NCBI RefSeq assembly: GCF_900110415.1
Contig: NZ_FODR01000010.1
Span: 186,001-250,000, forward strand
Length of the DNA stretch: 64,000 bases
Direction: 5' to 3'
Source of the DNA: Mucilaginibacter sp. OK283
GTDB taxonomy: Bacteria > Bacteroidota > Bacteroidia > Sphingobacteriales > Sphingobacteriaceae
This document shows, piece after piece, positions 9,641 through 18,731 of the stretch (positions within the stretch are counted from its first letter, which is position 1; each line of letters opens with the position of its first letter). The notes under the pieces are model-generated. The model had not been told where the DNA came from. It saw nothing but the letters and a program-made list of their open reading frames with translations, and ran no database searches. The translations under genes were made by a program, and so were the position numbers.

Positions 9641-9689
9641 TGCAACGTTGGTTGCAATGTTTTGTTTTTTTTTAGTCGTTTGCAACCAA
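9641..9689. promoter_or_regulatory. TGCAAC/GTTGCA palindromes in the gldJ-porV divergent region
   Basis: TGCAAC-N4-GTTGCA (9641-9656) is a perfect 6-bp-arm palindrome. A second inverted repeat pairs TTGGTTGCAA (9648-9657) with TTGCAACCAA (9680-9689). The cluster is 115-160 bp upstream of gldJ and about 80-125 bp upstream of the porV start chosen here. Three related half-sites in a shared promoter region suggest a transcription-factor operator; the factor is unknown. Confidence 0.4.
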
Positions 9690-9766
9690 ATGTCTTCACA
9701 AAAAAATCCGATATAAATTATGAGCGGATATTTATCAATTTAAATAATAAAGCTAAATTGCACCCA

Positions 9767-10936
9767 ATGAAGTTTTTTACATTTCGGAATATAACCTTCT
9801 TATCATTGTATTTACTGCCATTTACGGTTGTAGGGCAAACAAGTACTGACGGAAGCGCATACAGAGGATCGCGCGTTGAAGTACCGTTTTTAAACATTAC
9901 CCCCGATTCACGTTCGGGCGCGATGGGCGAGGCGGGGGTTGCTATTTCGCCGGATGTTAACGCTAATTTCTGGAATCCCTCGAAGCTTGCTTTTGTTGAA
10001 AGTAATGATGCACTTTCGTTGTCATATTCTCCGTGGTTAAGGCACCTGGTGCCCGACATTAGTTTGTCGTACCTAAGCTATGCCCATAAAATTGACGATC
10101 GTAACACACTCGGTGCTTCGTTGCGCTATTTTAATTATGGCTCATTGCAGCTTAATGACGACCAATCCAATAACCAGGGTACTTACACGCCAAATGAGTT
10201 TTCGCTCGATGTTAGTTTTGCGCGTAAGTTTGGAGAGAATTTTTCATTGGGGTTAACCGCTCGTTACATTCATTCAAGCATTTCCAGTGTGTCGTTTGCC
10301 ACTGCGGGATCAACCCAAACAGGCAGGGCCGGCAATGCTTTTGCTGCGGATGTATCGATGTTTTATAAATCGACCTATGGCGATGATAACCTGTTTGCTT
10401 TTGGTGCCAACATATCCAACATTGGCACAAAAATTAGCTATACTACCAATGGGCCTAAATATTTTTTACCTGCCAATTTAAAGTTAGGCGCGGCCAACAC
10501 CTGGAACCTTGACGAAAATAACCAGATAACGGTTGCCTTTGACATAAACAAGCTGCTAACACCCACTCCTCCTATAAAAGATGCCAACGGCACAATTATA
10601 AGTGGCAAAAACGATGATGTATCGGTACCATCGGGTGTTTTTCAGTCATTTGGCGATGCCCCTGGTGGTTTTAGCGAGGAGATGAAGGAAATAAGCCTGT
10701 CGCCCGGCGCCGAGTACTGGTATAACAACCAGTTTGCCATAAGGGCTGGTTATTTATATGAAAACCCAAGCAAAAGCGACAGGCGTTATGTAACTCTCGG
10801 CTTTGGTGTTAAATATGATATTTTTAAGTTCGATTTCTCATACCTGGCAGCCAGCCAGCAAAATAGTCCTTTGGCCAATACCTTGCGTTTTAGTTTATCG
10901 GCAAGTTTTGGCGGTACCTCCAATGTGTCAAAATAA
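9767..10936 (+). CDS. porV: type IX secretion outer membrane channel protein PorV
   Basis: A 389-residue outer-membrane barrel protein of the type IX system. PorV is known to shuttle cargo from the SprA/Sov translocon to the PorU sortase. I chose the ATG at 9767 because it gives a normal signal peptide (MKFFTFRNITFLSLYLL..VGQ); an upstream in-frame ATG at 9662 would add 35 non-signal residues. The mature start has VEVPFLNITPDSRSGAMGEAG and NFWNPSKLAF, hallmarks of the PorV/FadL-like family, and barrel strands follow to the C-terminus (LRFSLSASFGG). ispF follows 2 bp after the stop. porU is not adjacent. Confidence 0.88.
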   Translation: MKFFTFRNITFLSLYLLPFTVVGQTSTDGSAYRGSRVEVPFLNITPDSRSGAMGEAGVAISPDVNANFWNPSKLAFVESNDALSLSYSPWLRHLVPDISLSYLSYAHKIDDRNTLGASLRYFNYGSLQLNDDQSNNQGTYTPNEFSLDVSFARKFGENFSLGLTARYIHSSISSVSFATAGSTQTGRAGNAFAADVSMFYKSTYGDDNLFAFGANISNIGTKISYTTNGPKYFLPANLKLGAANTWNLDENNQITVAFDINKLLTPTPPIKDANGTIISGKNDDVSVPSGVFQSFGDAPGGFSEEMKEISLSPGAEYWYNNQFAIRAGYLYENPSKSDRRYVTLGFGVKYDIFKFDFSYLAASQQNSPLANTLRFSLSASFGGTSNVSK

Positions 10937-10938
10937 TA

Positions 10939-11421
10939 ATGGGTAAAATTAAAGTAGGGTTTGGTTTTGATGTTCACCAGCTGCGTGAGCAGCACCCATT
11001 TGTTTTGGGCGGGGTTAATTTAGAGCACCATTCCGGCGCTTATGGCCATTCAGATGCTGATGTACTTTTACATGCCATTTGTGATGCCTTGCTTGGCGCC
11101 GCTAATATGCGCGATATAGGTTTTCATTTCTCCAATACAGACAACCGCTGGAAAGGTATCAGCAGCCTTATCCTGCTTCAGCATGTTGTTAAATTAATAA
11201 AAGAAAAGGGCTTCAGCATTGGCAACATTGATGCCATGGTATGTTTGGAGGCACCAAAGATAAACCCCCACATCCCGGCTATGAAGGTGCATATAGCCAA
11301 AGCGGCATCTATCAGCGAAGATGACATATCTATAAAAGCTACCACTAACGAGCAATTAGGCTTTATAGGGCGTCAGGAAGGCGTTGTTGCTTATGCGGTT
11401 TGTTTGATCGAAAGAGAATAA
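10939..11421 (+). CDS. ispF: 2-C-methyl-D-erythritol 2,4-cyclodiphosphate synthase IspF
   Basis: A 160-residue enzyme of the MEP isoprenoid pathway, converting CDP-ME-2-phosphate to the cyclic diphosphate with release of CMP. Metal ligands are in GFGFDVHQL (D11, H13) and GHSDADVLLHAICDALLGA. IGFHFSNTD and KATTNEQLGFIGRQEG (CDP binding) are further signatures. Length is typical of the trimeric family. It starts 2 bp after the porV stop, so it is almost certainly co-transcribed; the pairing joins an essential metabolic gene to a secretion gene. Confidence 0.97.
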   Translation: MGKIKVGFGFDVHQLREQHPFVLGGVNLEHHSGAYGHSDADVLLHAICDALLGAANMRDIGFHFSNTDNRWKGISSLILLQHVVKLIKEKGFSIGNIDAMVCLEAPKINPHIPAMKVHIAKAASISEDDISIKATTNEQLGFIGRQEGVVAYAVCLIERE

Positions 11422-11500
11422 CCTAAAAGGCAAGGAATCAAGAAAAAATACATTCCAGACGCGGGGTGTTTTTGCCTTGACTTGCTTACAGTTCTTTAAC

Positions 11501-14500
11501 TTACATATACCACTTTTTTACCACCCAGAATACAATCGCAGCAATTATTAGCAAAGCAACAATAATGTAAATTGCCGAGTTGTTCTTCTTTTGACCGCCT
11601 TTAACATTTACGTTACCGGTACGTTTTAGTACGCCCCAGCCGCTTAACTCGCCTTTAAGGGCCTTACGCATCGATTTAAACAGTACGTAATACATCAGCT
11701 GTCTCCACAGGAAACGTTGCGGTATAATGTAAATAAGCTTCCTGTAATCTTCTTTTTCCATTCGGAAAGCAATAATGCCCACAATGAAATCGATAACCAC
11801 AAAAGCCACATAGTATATCAGCATTTTCTCCGGCTTCTCGCCAAACAGCGCGAAGATCATCATCAGATCGGCCAACGGGGAGAACAGTGGTAGTATAATC
11901 TGGAAAATGAGGATATTGGGCATGCCCACCATCCCAAAGAATTTATACTTTTTGTTAAACAATGCGTCGCGGTTTTTCCAGAAGCTTTGAATAACCCCGA
12001 AACTCCAGCGGAAACGTTGTTTAAGTAACATATTAATGGTTTCCGGTGCTTCGGTATATGCAATAGCTTCGGCACAGTTTTTTACAATGTAGCCTTGTTT
12101 GAGGATGCGCATAGTTAAATCACAATCCTCGGCCAGGGTATCGTAAGTAAAGCCGCCGGCACGGAAAATGGCCGATTTGCGGAATGCTCCAATAGCGCCT
12201 GGTACTACCGTAATGCTATTGATGAGGTCGAAAGCGCGGCGGTCCATGTTTTGGGCGGTAATGTACTCTATTGATTGCCACCGGGTAATAATATTGGTTT
12301 CGTTGCCAACTTTTACTGTGCCTGCCACAGCGCCAATTTCCTCATCGGTAAAGTAGCTCATCAATTGATAAATAGCGTCGTTTTTAAGTTGCGTATCTGC
12401 ATCAATACAAACAACAAAATCGCTGGTGGCATGGGTTATACCAAAGTTAAGGGCCGATGCTTTACCACCATTGGGCTTGGTTAATATTTTAACCAGCGGA
12501 TGGCCTTCATAAGCAGCCGATACTACTTCAAATGTTTTATCTTTTGATCCGTCGTCAACAAAAATAATTTCAAAAACCGGGTATTCGGTTTTTAATAAAC
12601 TTTGGATAGTGGCAACGGCATTTACCTCCTCGTTATAAGCTGGTACAATAATACTCACGGGGGGAAGTGGCAAATTGTCGCCACGCAGTTTTACGGTTTT
12701 TTTGTTCTCGCTGTTTTGTCTTACCGCAAGTATAGCAATCAAAACAATACGGCCTATAGCCAGGAATATAGCCGACAAAAACACATATATCAAAAACCAG
12801 TTGAAGTAGTAATAAGCATGTACCGCGACATCATACATAGGGCCAAAAATGCCGGTATGATCGTCTTTTATAGGTGGCATCAGGTCATCTTTGGTTTTGT
12901 CAAGCACATCGGCAATAGTAGTAAACTGGTAGCCATGAGTTTTAAAGTAGTGTATAATGGCTGGCAATGCCTTTACTGTTTCTTCACGGGTATCGCCGCC
13001 GGCATCATGCAGCAGGATCATCGATCCATTGTTGGCCTGCCTGATGGTGCGGGCAACAATGCTGTCGGCTGTTACGCCGGGCTGCCAATCCCATGGGTCG
13101 ATAGATTCGCCAATAGTGATATAGCTTTGCCTGCGGCTTTCGGCTACAGGGATTACTTCGGCCAACGTTTCGGGCTCGGCATCTGCATTAAATGGCGGGC
13201 GGAACAGGATGGTACTGCGGCCTGTAACCGATTCGATGATTTTGCGGGTAGCGTTTAGCTCAAGCACCACGCGTTGCAGGCTGATGGTTGATATATCCGG
13301 ATGGAAGAATGTGTGGTTTCCAATTTCATAACCGTCCTCATAAATTCGCCTCAGGATGGCTATGTTTTTTTCGGCCATGGAACCCACTACGAAGAAGGAG
13401 GCCGGAACTTTTTCTTTTTTTAGGATATCAAGAATGCGTGGGGTGTAATCCGGGTCGGGTCCGTCATCAAAGGTCAACACAACCTTTTTAGGCTTATACC
13501 CATACTTACGGATCATGTACTTGGTGGGCAGTCTTTTATAAGTTTGCGCAGTGATGGTATAGTTGCCTGTATCCAGTTTTACATCAATCTCGCCGGTTTG
13601 GGGCGTGGTTATCAGGTCGAGCACCTCGCCATCGCCATCATACTCTACGTTTTTACGGCTATTTAAACCAACAGAAGTTAACTTTTTTAAGTCGACACCG
13701 GTTTTACGCAGCGAATCGATAGACAGGTTTTTCTGGAAGAACGACCATAGCCTTGGATCTTCGGTACCCATGCGCCACAGAGCCACCCCGCCGGTTGCCC
13801 AGTCATCGGCCATGCGGATGACGTTAAAGTTGGTAGCAGCGTCGGCAAAATAAATGGTATGGTCAAGGCTATCCTTATCCATATAGGTAAAATGAGAATT
13901 TGCCGAAGCCGGATCAAATGTGATCTTGCTTTGGTTTTCTTCGGCAGCGCTAATAGCCTGCTGATAACCTATGGATTTGCCGATGCTGGTTTCGCGCCAG
14001 TCATAAGCGCCGCCTGCAAAGGTCAATATAATTTTTTCGCTGGGTACCTGGCTGCATACATCATCCAGTATCTGTTCAACCCAGTGCTGGTTTGATAAAT
14101 CGCCCGGATTGCTTAGCTCATTATGCTCATCAATGGCCATAATGAACAAAAAATCGTTAACATGCTGCAACCTTATAATATTGTAAGCCTCATCTTCGGG
14201 CACTACGTTTTGTGTAACCAGGAAACCCTTGGCTTTTAATGTTTTATAAAGCTCGGTTTGAAAAGCAATATAAGTTTTGCTGTTGCGGTCTTTAATTTCG
14301 TCCAGGTCTACATTGATGCCTTTAAACTTATATTTTGTAAGGGCATTTACAATACTGTTAATAAAACCGGCACGCAAAGCAGGTTTTTTAAAAATACGCT
14401 CAATATCATAGCTATCATAACCGCCTTCCTGGTTGTTTTTATTTATATAGTTTGATAGTGTGAGTACAATGGGCTTATTATATTTTTTATTAACGTTGAT

Positions 14501-14956
14501 GAGCCCCGTATCAACTTTGGTAATTACAGTGTCGACACCCGGAAGGATAGAAAAACCTTCGCTTACCACCATATCAAGCTTTGGCATGTTATCCAGCAAC
14601 GAATAATAAGCCTGTGGCTCCCATGGGCGGTAAAAGGCCACATTCAGGCGGTCTTTATTATTAGGATGTTTGCGTTGATGAAGGCGTTTTGCACGTTCAA
14701 GAGCCTCAATTTCGCCTTTTTGTATTTTAAACGACCGGTATTTGGTTGACCGCTTGATTTGCGCAAGTTCCTCTTTCGACATTTTTTTTGGCGCCAGGTC
14801 GAGGCTTGGCAGACTGGGGTAATAGGTAGATTTAATGGTAACTATTACAGCAACAATACCTATTGCCAAAAAGGCAAACAGTATGCGACTGAGCCATTTA
14901 AAGCGGTTCCATCTGCCTGGTGAGTCTGCCTGAAAAATTTGCTTATTTGAAGACAT
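11501..14956 (-). CDS. trimodular GH18-like / polysaccharide deacetylase / family 2 glycosyltransferase
   Basis: A 1151-residue inner-membrane protein. A membrane helix (about 22-42) precedes an exported GH18-like domain (about 100-415; FKGINVDLDEI at 211-221). Next is a NodB deacetylase domain (about 490-685; TFDDGP with D497/D498, metal ligands H548 and H552, RPP 586-588, LLHD 648-651). A second membrane segment (about 715-745) leads to a cytoplasmic processive GT2 domain (about 766-1000; VDDG, DAD at 852-854, AEDCD, QRFRW at 980-984) and further helices. This order suggests synthesis, deacetylation and trimming of a beta-linked aminosugar polymer by one polypeptide, as PgaC/PgaB-type systems do with separate proteins. 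The GH18 DxE-type motif reads DLDE, with Asp where Glu is usual. The product is unproven. Confidence 0.9.
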   Translation of the reverse strand: MSSNKQIFQADSPGRWNRFKWLSRILFAFLAIGIVAVIVTIKSTYYPSLPSLDLAPKKMSKEELAQIKRSTKYRSFKIQKGEIEALERAKRLHQRKHPNNKDRLNVAFYRPWEPQAYYSLLDNMPKLDMVVSEGFSILPGVDTVITKVDTGLINVNKKYNKPIVLTLSNYINKNNQEGGYDSYDIERIFKKPALRAGFINSIVNALTKYKFKGINVDLDEIKDRNSKTYIAFQTELYKTLKAKGFLVTQNVVPEDEAYNIIRLQHVNDFLFIMAIDEHNELSNPGDLSNQHWVEQILDDVCSQVPSEKIILTFAGGAYDWRETSIGKSIGYQQAISAAEENQSKITFDPASANSHFTYMDKDSLDHTIYFADAATNFNVIRMADDWATGGVALWRMGTEDPRLWSFFQKNLSIDSLRKTGVDLKKLTSVGLNSRKNVEYDGDGEVLDLITTPQTGEIDVKLDTGNYTITAQTYKRLPTKYMIRKYGYKPKKVVLTFDDGPDPDYTPRILDILKKEKVPASFFVVGSMAEKNIAILRRIYEDGYEIGNHTFFHPDISTISLQRVVLELNATRKIIESVTGRSTILFRPPFNADAEPETLAEVIPVAESRRQSYITIGESIDPWDWQPGVTADSIVARTIRQANNGSMILLHDAGGDTREETVKALPAIIHYFKTHGYQFTTIADVLDKTKDDLMPPIKDDHTGIFGPMYDVAVHAYYYFNWFLIYVFLSAIFLAIGRIVLIAILAVRQNSENKKTVKLRGDNLPLPPVSIIVPAYNEEVNAVATIQSLLKTEYPVFEIIFVDDGSKDKTFEVVSAAYEGHPLVKILTKPNGGKASALNFGITHATSDFVVCIDADTQLKNDAIYQLMSYFTDEEIGAVAGTVKVGNETNIITRWQSIEYITAQNMDRRAFDLINSITVVPGAIGAFRKSAIFRAGGFTYDTLAEDCDLTMRILKQGYIVKNCAEAIAYTEAPETINMLLKQRFRWSFGVIQSFWKNRDALFNKKYKFFGMVGMPNILIFQIILPLFSPLADLMMIFALFGEKPEKMLIYYVAFVVIDFIVGIIAFRMEKEDYRKLIYIIPQRFLWRQLMYYVLFKSMRKALKGELSGWGVLKRTGNVNVKGGQKKNNSAIYIIVALLIIAAIVFWVVKKWYM

Positions 14957-15024
14957 TAAGTGAGATTACTTCTGGTTTAAAAGTATGGGTAACAAATGAA
15001 GATATGATGAATGGATGTTGCAGG

Positions 15025-15186
15025 CTACTTTTTTGTTTTGCCAGGCTCGATGCCCGAAAAATCAACGCCGCATTTACAATTGCCTCCGCAGCTTTTTTTT
15101 GCCGTCAGGCTTTTATATATCATACGGCCGATGTAAAAAATAGCGGCGGCAAAAAGAACAATAACTAAAATTACCTGGATGTTCAT
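15025..15186 (-). CDS. FeoB-associated Cys-rich membrane protein
   Basis: A 53-residue protein starting MNIQVILVIVLF. It is one N-terminal membrane helix followed by a basic stretch and a cysteine cluster (KKSCGGNCKCG), the pattern of the small FeoB-associated Cys-rich membrane proteins linked to ferrous iron uptake. The ATG at 15186 is preferred over upstream in-frame codons, which would add non-membrane sequence. No feoA or feoB is in the window, so the iron link is by family only. Confidence 0.75.
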   Translation of the reverse strand: MNIQVILVIVLFAAAIFYIGRMIYKSLTAKKSCGGNCKCGVDFSGIEPGKTKK

Positions 15187-15244
15187 GTTGCAAAAATACT
15201 TAATTTTTAATATATACGTACAGACGCCGTTGATAGTATATGGT

Positions 15245-16438
15245 TTAACGCGGCATAAAGGCAATTGTTCCGCCAACCCAGTCAAAATCTTTATTATATC
15301 GTACACCAATCATTTTTCCGCGGCTTAACCGGGCCAGGTTTATGGCCAGTGTAGGTTTTTCGTCTCCGTCCGGCCATAGGTACAACAACCTGATTTCGGC
15401 CTTTACCCCACCATCTGGCGATTGCACAACAGGTTCATAATTAACTTTTTGCTGTAATATCCAGTTTTCCGGATCTTTAATACTGCGGGTATCATCCAAA
15501 GTAACATCAATAATTACACCCTGACCGGCAAAAGAAAACAAGGGCTTCAATACATAGTTTTCCAGGTCGGCAGGCAGGTAATCTACCTGGTGCAAAAACT
15601 GTGTTTTGGGGATATAACTGCCGCTTAAAAAAGGCATGGTAAATTTACTGATGCGGTAAAACCAATTGGGGTGTGTTATCCACTCCACATCAACAGGCTC
15701 CCTGATATCAACAACCTTTTCAAAAATCTCCGGATCATTATCAATTTCATCAAAAATCAAGCGGTTATAAATACGCTTAATTAATTGAAGGCCTCCATCT
15801 GTTTTATAAAATAGCTTATTTTGTTGTTGCACCAGCTCGGTTAAAGATACCACCGGGATGCCAAGGTATTTTTCAGTAATATAAAAGTCGACCGCGGTTT
15901 TTTGCTCCGGGGCATTTACATCCATTAAAACTACTTCGGCCGGTTTGCAATCGCCTATAATAGTTTTCCTGAGCAGGTCAATGTAACTGGCTTTGTTCAA
16001 TCCGTTAAAATAAACGGTTTCATCACCGGCAATATCAAAAACATCCGCATAAACATCGCCCAGCAAAACCTGGAACCCGTATAAGGATGGAAAGCCCTGC
16101 ATTTCTATCAGCTTAGGTACAATATTGCCGTATTCATCTTTGCATACGCCAAAATCAAGTGCTATAAAATGGGGATGACTGGTCTCATTGGCAACACGCC
16201 ATTTATCGGGAATTGCCCGTTCAGTAAGTTCCTTAAAACCGGGTCGGAGGATGGTATCTACGATGTCGTTCCCGGCGGCAATCAGCCTGTCGCGAAAATC
16301 GGTAGTCAAAAAAACAGGTGTCTCGGCCACACGAAATTGAACAGGGCTGTGCAGCCCCTCGTTAAGTTTGCTCAAAAATTCCTGGTATTTGGCATCGGTA
16401 AAGCCTGCGTTAAATGTTTTCCTGGGTGATGGGTTCAT
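15245..16438 (-). CDS. ATP-grasp-like protein of unknown substrate
   Basis: A 397-residue cytoplasmic protein without signal or membrane segments. PKLIEMQGFPSLYGFQV (about 119-135) and ENYVLKPLFSFAGQGVIID (about 295-313) resemble the ATP-binding elements of glutathionylspermidine-synthase-like ATP-grasp ligases; the K and the flexible SFAGQG loop fit nucleotide binding. DKWRVANETSHPHFIALDFG is conserved-looking but unassigned. It ends 59 bp upstream of the FeoB-associated gene on the same strand. A peptide or amine ligase is plausible; a non-catalytic homologue is possible. Confidence 0.55.
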   Translation of the reverse strand: MNPSPRKTFNAGFTDAKYQEFLSKLNEGLHSPVQFRVAETPVFLTTDFRDRLIAAGNDIVDTILRPGFKELTERAIPDKWRVANETSHPHFIALDFGVCKDEYGNIVPKLIEMQGFPSLYGFQVLLGDVYADVFDIAGDETVYFNGLNKASYIDLLRKTIIGDCKPAEVVLMDVNAPEQKTAVDFYITEKYLGIPVVSLTELVQQQNKLFYKTDGGLQLIKRIYNRLIFDEIDNDPEIFEKVVDIREPVDVEWITHPNWFYRISKFTMPFLSGSYIPKTQFLHQVDYLPADLENYVLKPLFSFAGQGVIIDVTLDDTRSIKDPENWILQQKVNYEPVVQSPDGGVKAEIRLLYLWPDGDEKPTLAINLARLSRGKMIGVRYNKDFDWVGGTIAFMPR

Positions 16439-16462
16439 ATGGTAAAAAAAAGTTTTATCCCC

Positions 16463-16552
16463 CTGTCATGCTGAGGAACGAAGGATCTGTTTGCCGCTTT
16501 TCAGGCGGCGATGCATGTCGGCCAACAGATCCTTCGTTCCTCAGGATGACAG
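16463..16552. repeat. REP-like palindromic element (TGTCATGCTGAGG type)
   Basis: A 29-base left arm (16463-16491, starting CTGTCATGCTGAGGAACG) is matched by its inverted copy at 16524-16552 with one mismatch, around a GC-rich centre (GCCGC...GGCGGC). It sits in the 301-bp gap between the ATP-grasp gene and gpsA; nothing else is visible there. Its TGTCAT/ATGACA ends are shared with the elements at 39085-39180 and 39194-39267. Confidence 0.85.
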
Positions 16553-16739
16553 CGCTTGATAGCAGTGACACTATAAACAAACTTAACCAATTTAGTTTAT
16601 CATTTTAAAAGCCCTTTAATTTTAGTCGTCAAGCACTTTAACCTTTCGCCTTTAACCTTTCCCCTTATCTGAATAAAAATTCCTTAATTTGCTTTGTCAA
16701 TTAAAACTTAAACCTGGCATTACTACTTTAATTTATTAA

Positions 16740-17741
16740 ATGTATAACAAAAAGATAACCGTTGTTGGCGGAGGAAGCTGGGCTACAGCCAATGTAAAAA
16801 TGTTGGCTGATAATACTACCGAAAAGGAAATTTTTTGGTGGATGCGTAATACGCAGGCGGTTGAGCACCTAAACAAATTTGGGCATAATCCCCATTATTT
16901 AAGCTCGGTAGAAATAAAGCTGCCTAAACAAAATATATCAACAGATTTAAAATCATTGATACAAGTGGCTGATATTGTGTTGCTAAATGTGCCGGCTGCT
17001 TTTTTAAAAGAAGCACTAACTGGCATTACGCCTGCAGATTTGGCTGGCAAAAAAGTTGTATCGGCTATAAAGGGTATTGTGCCCGATGAAAATTTAATTA
17101 TCGGCGAGTTTTTACACCAAAAATATGGTATTCCGTTTGAAGATTTTATTGTAATAAGCGGACCTTGCCATGCCGAAGAAGTTGCATTAGAGAAACTCTC
17201 TTACCTTACCATTGCATCCGGTGATGCTGCTTTGGCTACGGAGTTTGCGGGAATGATTAATACCCGTTACATAAAAACCAATGTATCTGATGATATTTAT
17301 GGCACCGAGTGGGGCGCTGTATTAAAAAATGTGTATGCCATTGCGGGTGGTATTTGCCATGGAGTAGGGTATGGCGATAATTTCCAGTCGGTGCTCATTT
17401 CAAACGCGATACGCGAGTTGGAAAGGTTTGTTGATGCAGTGCACCCTATTAACCGGGACATTAAAGAATCGGCTTATCTGGGCGATTTGCTGGTTACCGC
17501 TTACTCGCAGTTTAGCCGTAACCGTACTTTTGGCAATATGATAGGGAAGGGGTATACCGTTACATCGGCCCAGCTGGAAATGAATATGATAGCCGAAGGA
17601 TATTATGCAGTAAATTGCCTACAGCAGGTTAACAAACAGTACAAGGTAAACATGCCCATTTGCGATGCTGTTTATGCTATTTTATATCAAAAACACTCAC
17701 CGGTGGTTGAAATGAGGCTTTTGGCCGAGAAATTGAGTTAA
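16740..17741 (+). CDS. gpsA: NAD(P)H-dependent glycerol-3-phosphate dehydrogenase
   Basis: A 333-residue cytoplasmic enzyme reducing dihydroxyacetone phosphate to sn-glycerol-3-phosphate for phospholipid synthesis. The N-terminal Rossmann motif is VVGGGSWATA (8-17), followed by VVSAIKGI, VISGPCHAEEVA and the catalytic-lysine region GAVLKNVYAIAGGICHGVGYGDN. C-terminal SAYLGDLLVTAYSQFSRNRTFG is the substrate-domain signature. In canonical GpsA the first motif is GAGSWGTA; the Gly-to-Ala variant here is seen in Bacteroidota. The small exported protein gene follows 34 bp after the stop. Confidence 0.95.
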   Translation: MYNKKITVVGGGSWATANVKMLADNTTEKEIFWWMRNTQAVEHLNKFGHNPHYLSSVEIKLPKQNISTDLKSLIQVADIVLLNVPAAFLKEALTGITPADLAGKKVVSAIKGIVPDENLIIGEFLHQKYGIPFEDFIVISGPCHAEEVALEKLSYLTIASGDAALATEFAGMINTRYIKTNVSDDIYGTEWGAVLKNVYAIAGGICHGVGYGDNFQSVLISNAIRELERFVDAVHPINRDIKESAYLGDLLVTAYSQFSRNRTFGNMIGKGYTVTSAQLEMNMIAEGYYAVNCLQQVNKQYKVNMPICDAVYAILYQKHSPVVEMRLLAEKLS

Positions 17742-17775
17742 ATGCTAATAGCATTAACTTAATTTATTTACTACC

Positions 17776-18087
17776 ATGAAAAATTTATTCAAAATTGCAA
17801 TGTTTGCAGCCGGTACATTTATGATATCGCCAGTATTTGCACAAACCCACAAAGACAGTACAATTGGACATAAAATTTCAAGAACGGCTAAAAAGGTAGG
17901 GCACAAAACATCACAGATTGCCGCCAACGGCGCATCGGCTGTAGTTGATAAGAAGTACGAAGGAAAGGTTGGTCCTGGTAACCATACCGTTTACATTGAT
18001 GAGCATGATAAGTACTATTACATAAACAAAAAAGGACACAGGGTTTATGTAAAAAAATCTCAGCTTATTGATAAACCGGAAAAATAA
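17776..18087 (+). CDS. small secreted basic protein, unknown function
   Basis: A 103-residue protein with a clear signal peptide (1-22, cleavage after VFAQ). The mature part is very basic (repeated KK/GHK, for example HKISRTAKKVGHKTSQIA) and ends with a short motif repeated in spirit: VYIDEHDKYYYINKKGHRVYV. I do not recognise a named domain. It starts 34 bp after gpsA and is followed by a perfect stem-loop, so it may be read through from gpsA or have its own promoter. Confidence 0.7.
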   Translation: MKNLFKIAMFAAGTFMISPVFAQTHKDSTIGHKISRTAKKVGHKTSQIAANGASAVVDKKYEGKVGPGNHTVYIDEHDKYYYINKKGHRVYVKKSQLIDKPEK

Positions 18088-18103
18088 AAATTGTATCTTA
18101 ACA

Positions 18104-18123
18104 GTGCAGGCTTAGGCCTGCAC
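18104..18123 (+). terminator. perfect short stem-loop between two small genes
   Basis: GTGCAGGC (18104-18111), loop TTAG, GCCTGCAC (18116-18123): eight G/C-rich pairs. It has no T-run (TTACTATG follows), so it is either a weak terminator or an mRNA-stabilising or translation-modulating hairpin, 15 nt upstream of the next start at 18138. Confidence 0.5.
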
Positions 18124-18137
18124 TTACTATGTTTGCC

Positions 18138-18470
18138 ATGAAAAAATATCCGTTAGTGGTTGTACCCGTTGTTTATGTCCTTATATTGTTTGCATGTAAT
18201 AGTAATCAGACTGCAAAAAGCGAAGTTAACAGAAAATTGATAGGCAAATGGGTTTCAAAAGATGGTGCTACTAAACTGGAGATAACAGAAAAAGGTTTTA
18301 CCACTGATGATGGACAACCGGTTACTGAAGATTATTTTGTGCAAAAAGATACCATTTTTACATCGTACCAGGGTAGCAGGCCATATACTAAATTCCTGAT
18401 AAAAAACCTGGATGATCATAAACTCACGCTCTTTTACCCGGATTCGGATTTGGTGGAGTTTGCGAGGTAG
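18138..18470 (+). CDS. small lipoprotein, lipocalin-like, unknown function
   Basis: A 110-residue protein from the ATG at 18138 (MKKYPLVVV). An in-frame ATG at 18129 adds three residues but would sit only 6 nt from the preceding hairpin. The signal peptide ends in a lipobox-like LFAC. The mature part starts NRKLIGKWVSKDGATKLEIT and ends LTLFYPDSDLVEFAR, the arrangement of small lipocalin-like or WD-type GKW domains common in Bacteroidota lipoproteins. Ligand unknown. Confidence 0.65.
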   Translation: MKKYPLVVVPVVYVLILFACNSNQTAKSEVNRKLIGKWVSKDGATKLEITEKGFTTDDGQPVTEDYFVQKDTIFTSYQGSRPYTKFLIKNLDDHKLTLFYPDSDLVEFAR

Positions 18471-18536
18471 GGGCTGTGAGTGGTGAGTAGAGAATAGCGA
18501 GTGGTTTTATTGTGAAGGTTGAGATCTTTTTTTCGT

Positions 18537-18609
18537 GTAGTCTCCCGTGTGCAAATCCAACTTGCAAATTCGCCTGTCTGGCGGGAGACGCAAAATGTTG
18601 CGTCGCTAC
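18537..18609. repeat. GTAGTCTCCCG...GCGTCGCTAC inverted repeat
   Basis: GTAG at 18537 and GTCTCCCG (18540-18547) pair with CGGGAGAC (18582-18589). The right half continues as GAGACGCAAAATGTTGCGTCGCTAC, itself a palindrome (GACGCAA/TTGCGTC). It lies in the 349-bp gap between the small lipoprotein and the helicase. It looks like a mobile intergenic palindrome of a third sequence family; two short open frames across it are artefacts. Confidence 0.6.
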
Positions 18610-18631
18610 GGTGGGGAGGTATATCAAAAAA

Positions 18632-18666
18632 CAAAAGCCCTCATGCTGGCGGCATTGAAGGCTTTG
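18632..18666. terminator. stem-loop between convergent genes
   Basis: CAAAAGCC (18632-18639) pairs with GGCTTTG (18660-18666), and TCATG/CAT-GA bases inside allow further pairing. It is placed between the convergent lipoprotein and helicase genes; a modest bidirectional terminator is likely, although no long T-run follows. Confidence 0.4.
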
Positions 18667-18731
18667 TTAACAAAACTAAACTAAAACTCGCTTCCTTACC
18701 AGGGGAAGCCCATGAAAACTATCTTTTATCC

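Noticed and set aside
13288..13491. Plus-strand frames antisense to the GH18/NodB/GT2 gene
   Set aside because: They are shadows of a confirmed large coding frame.
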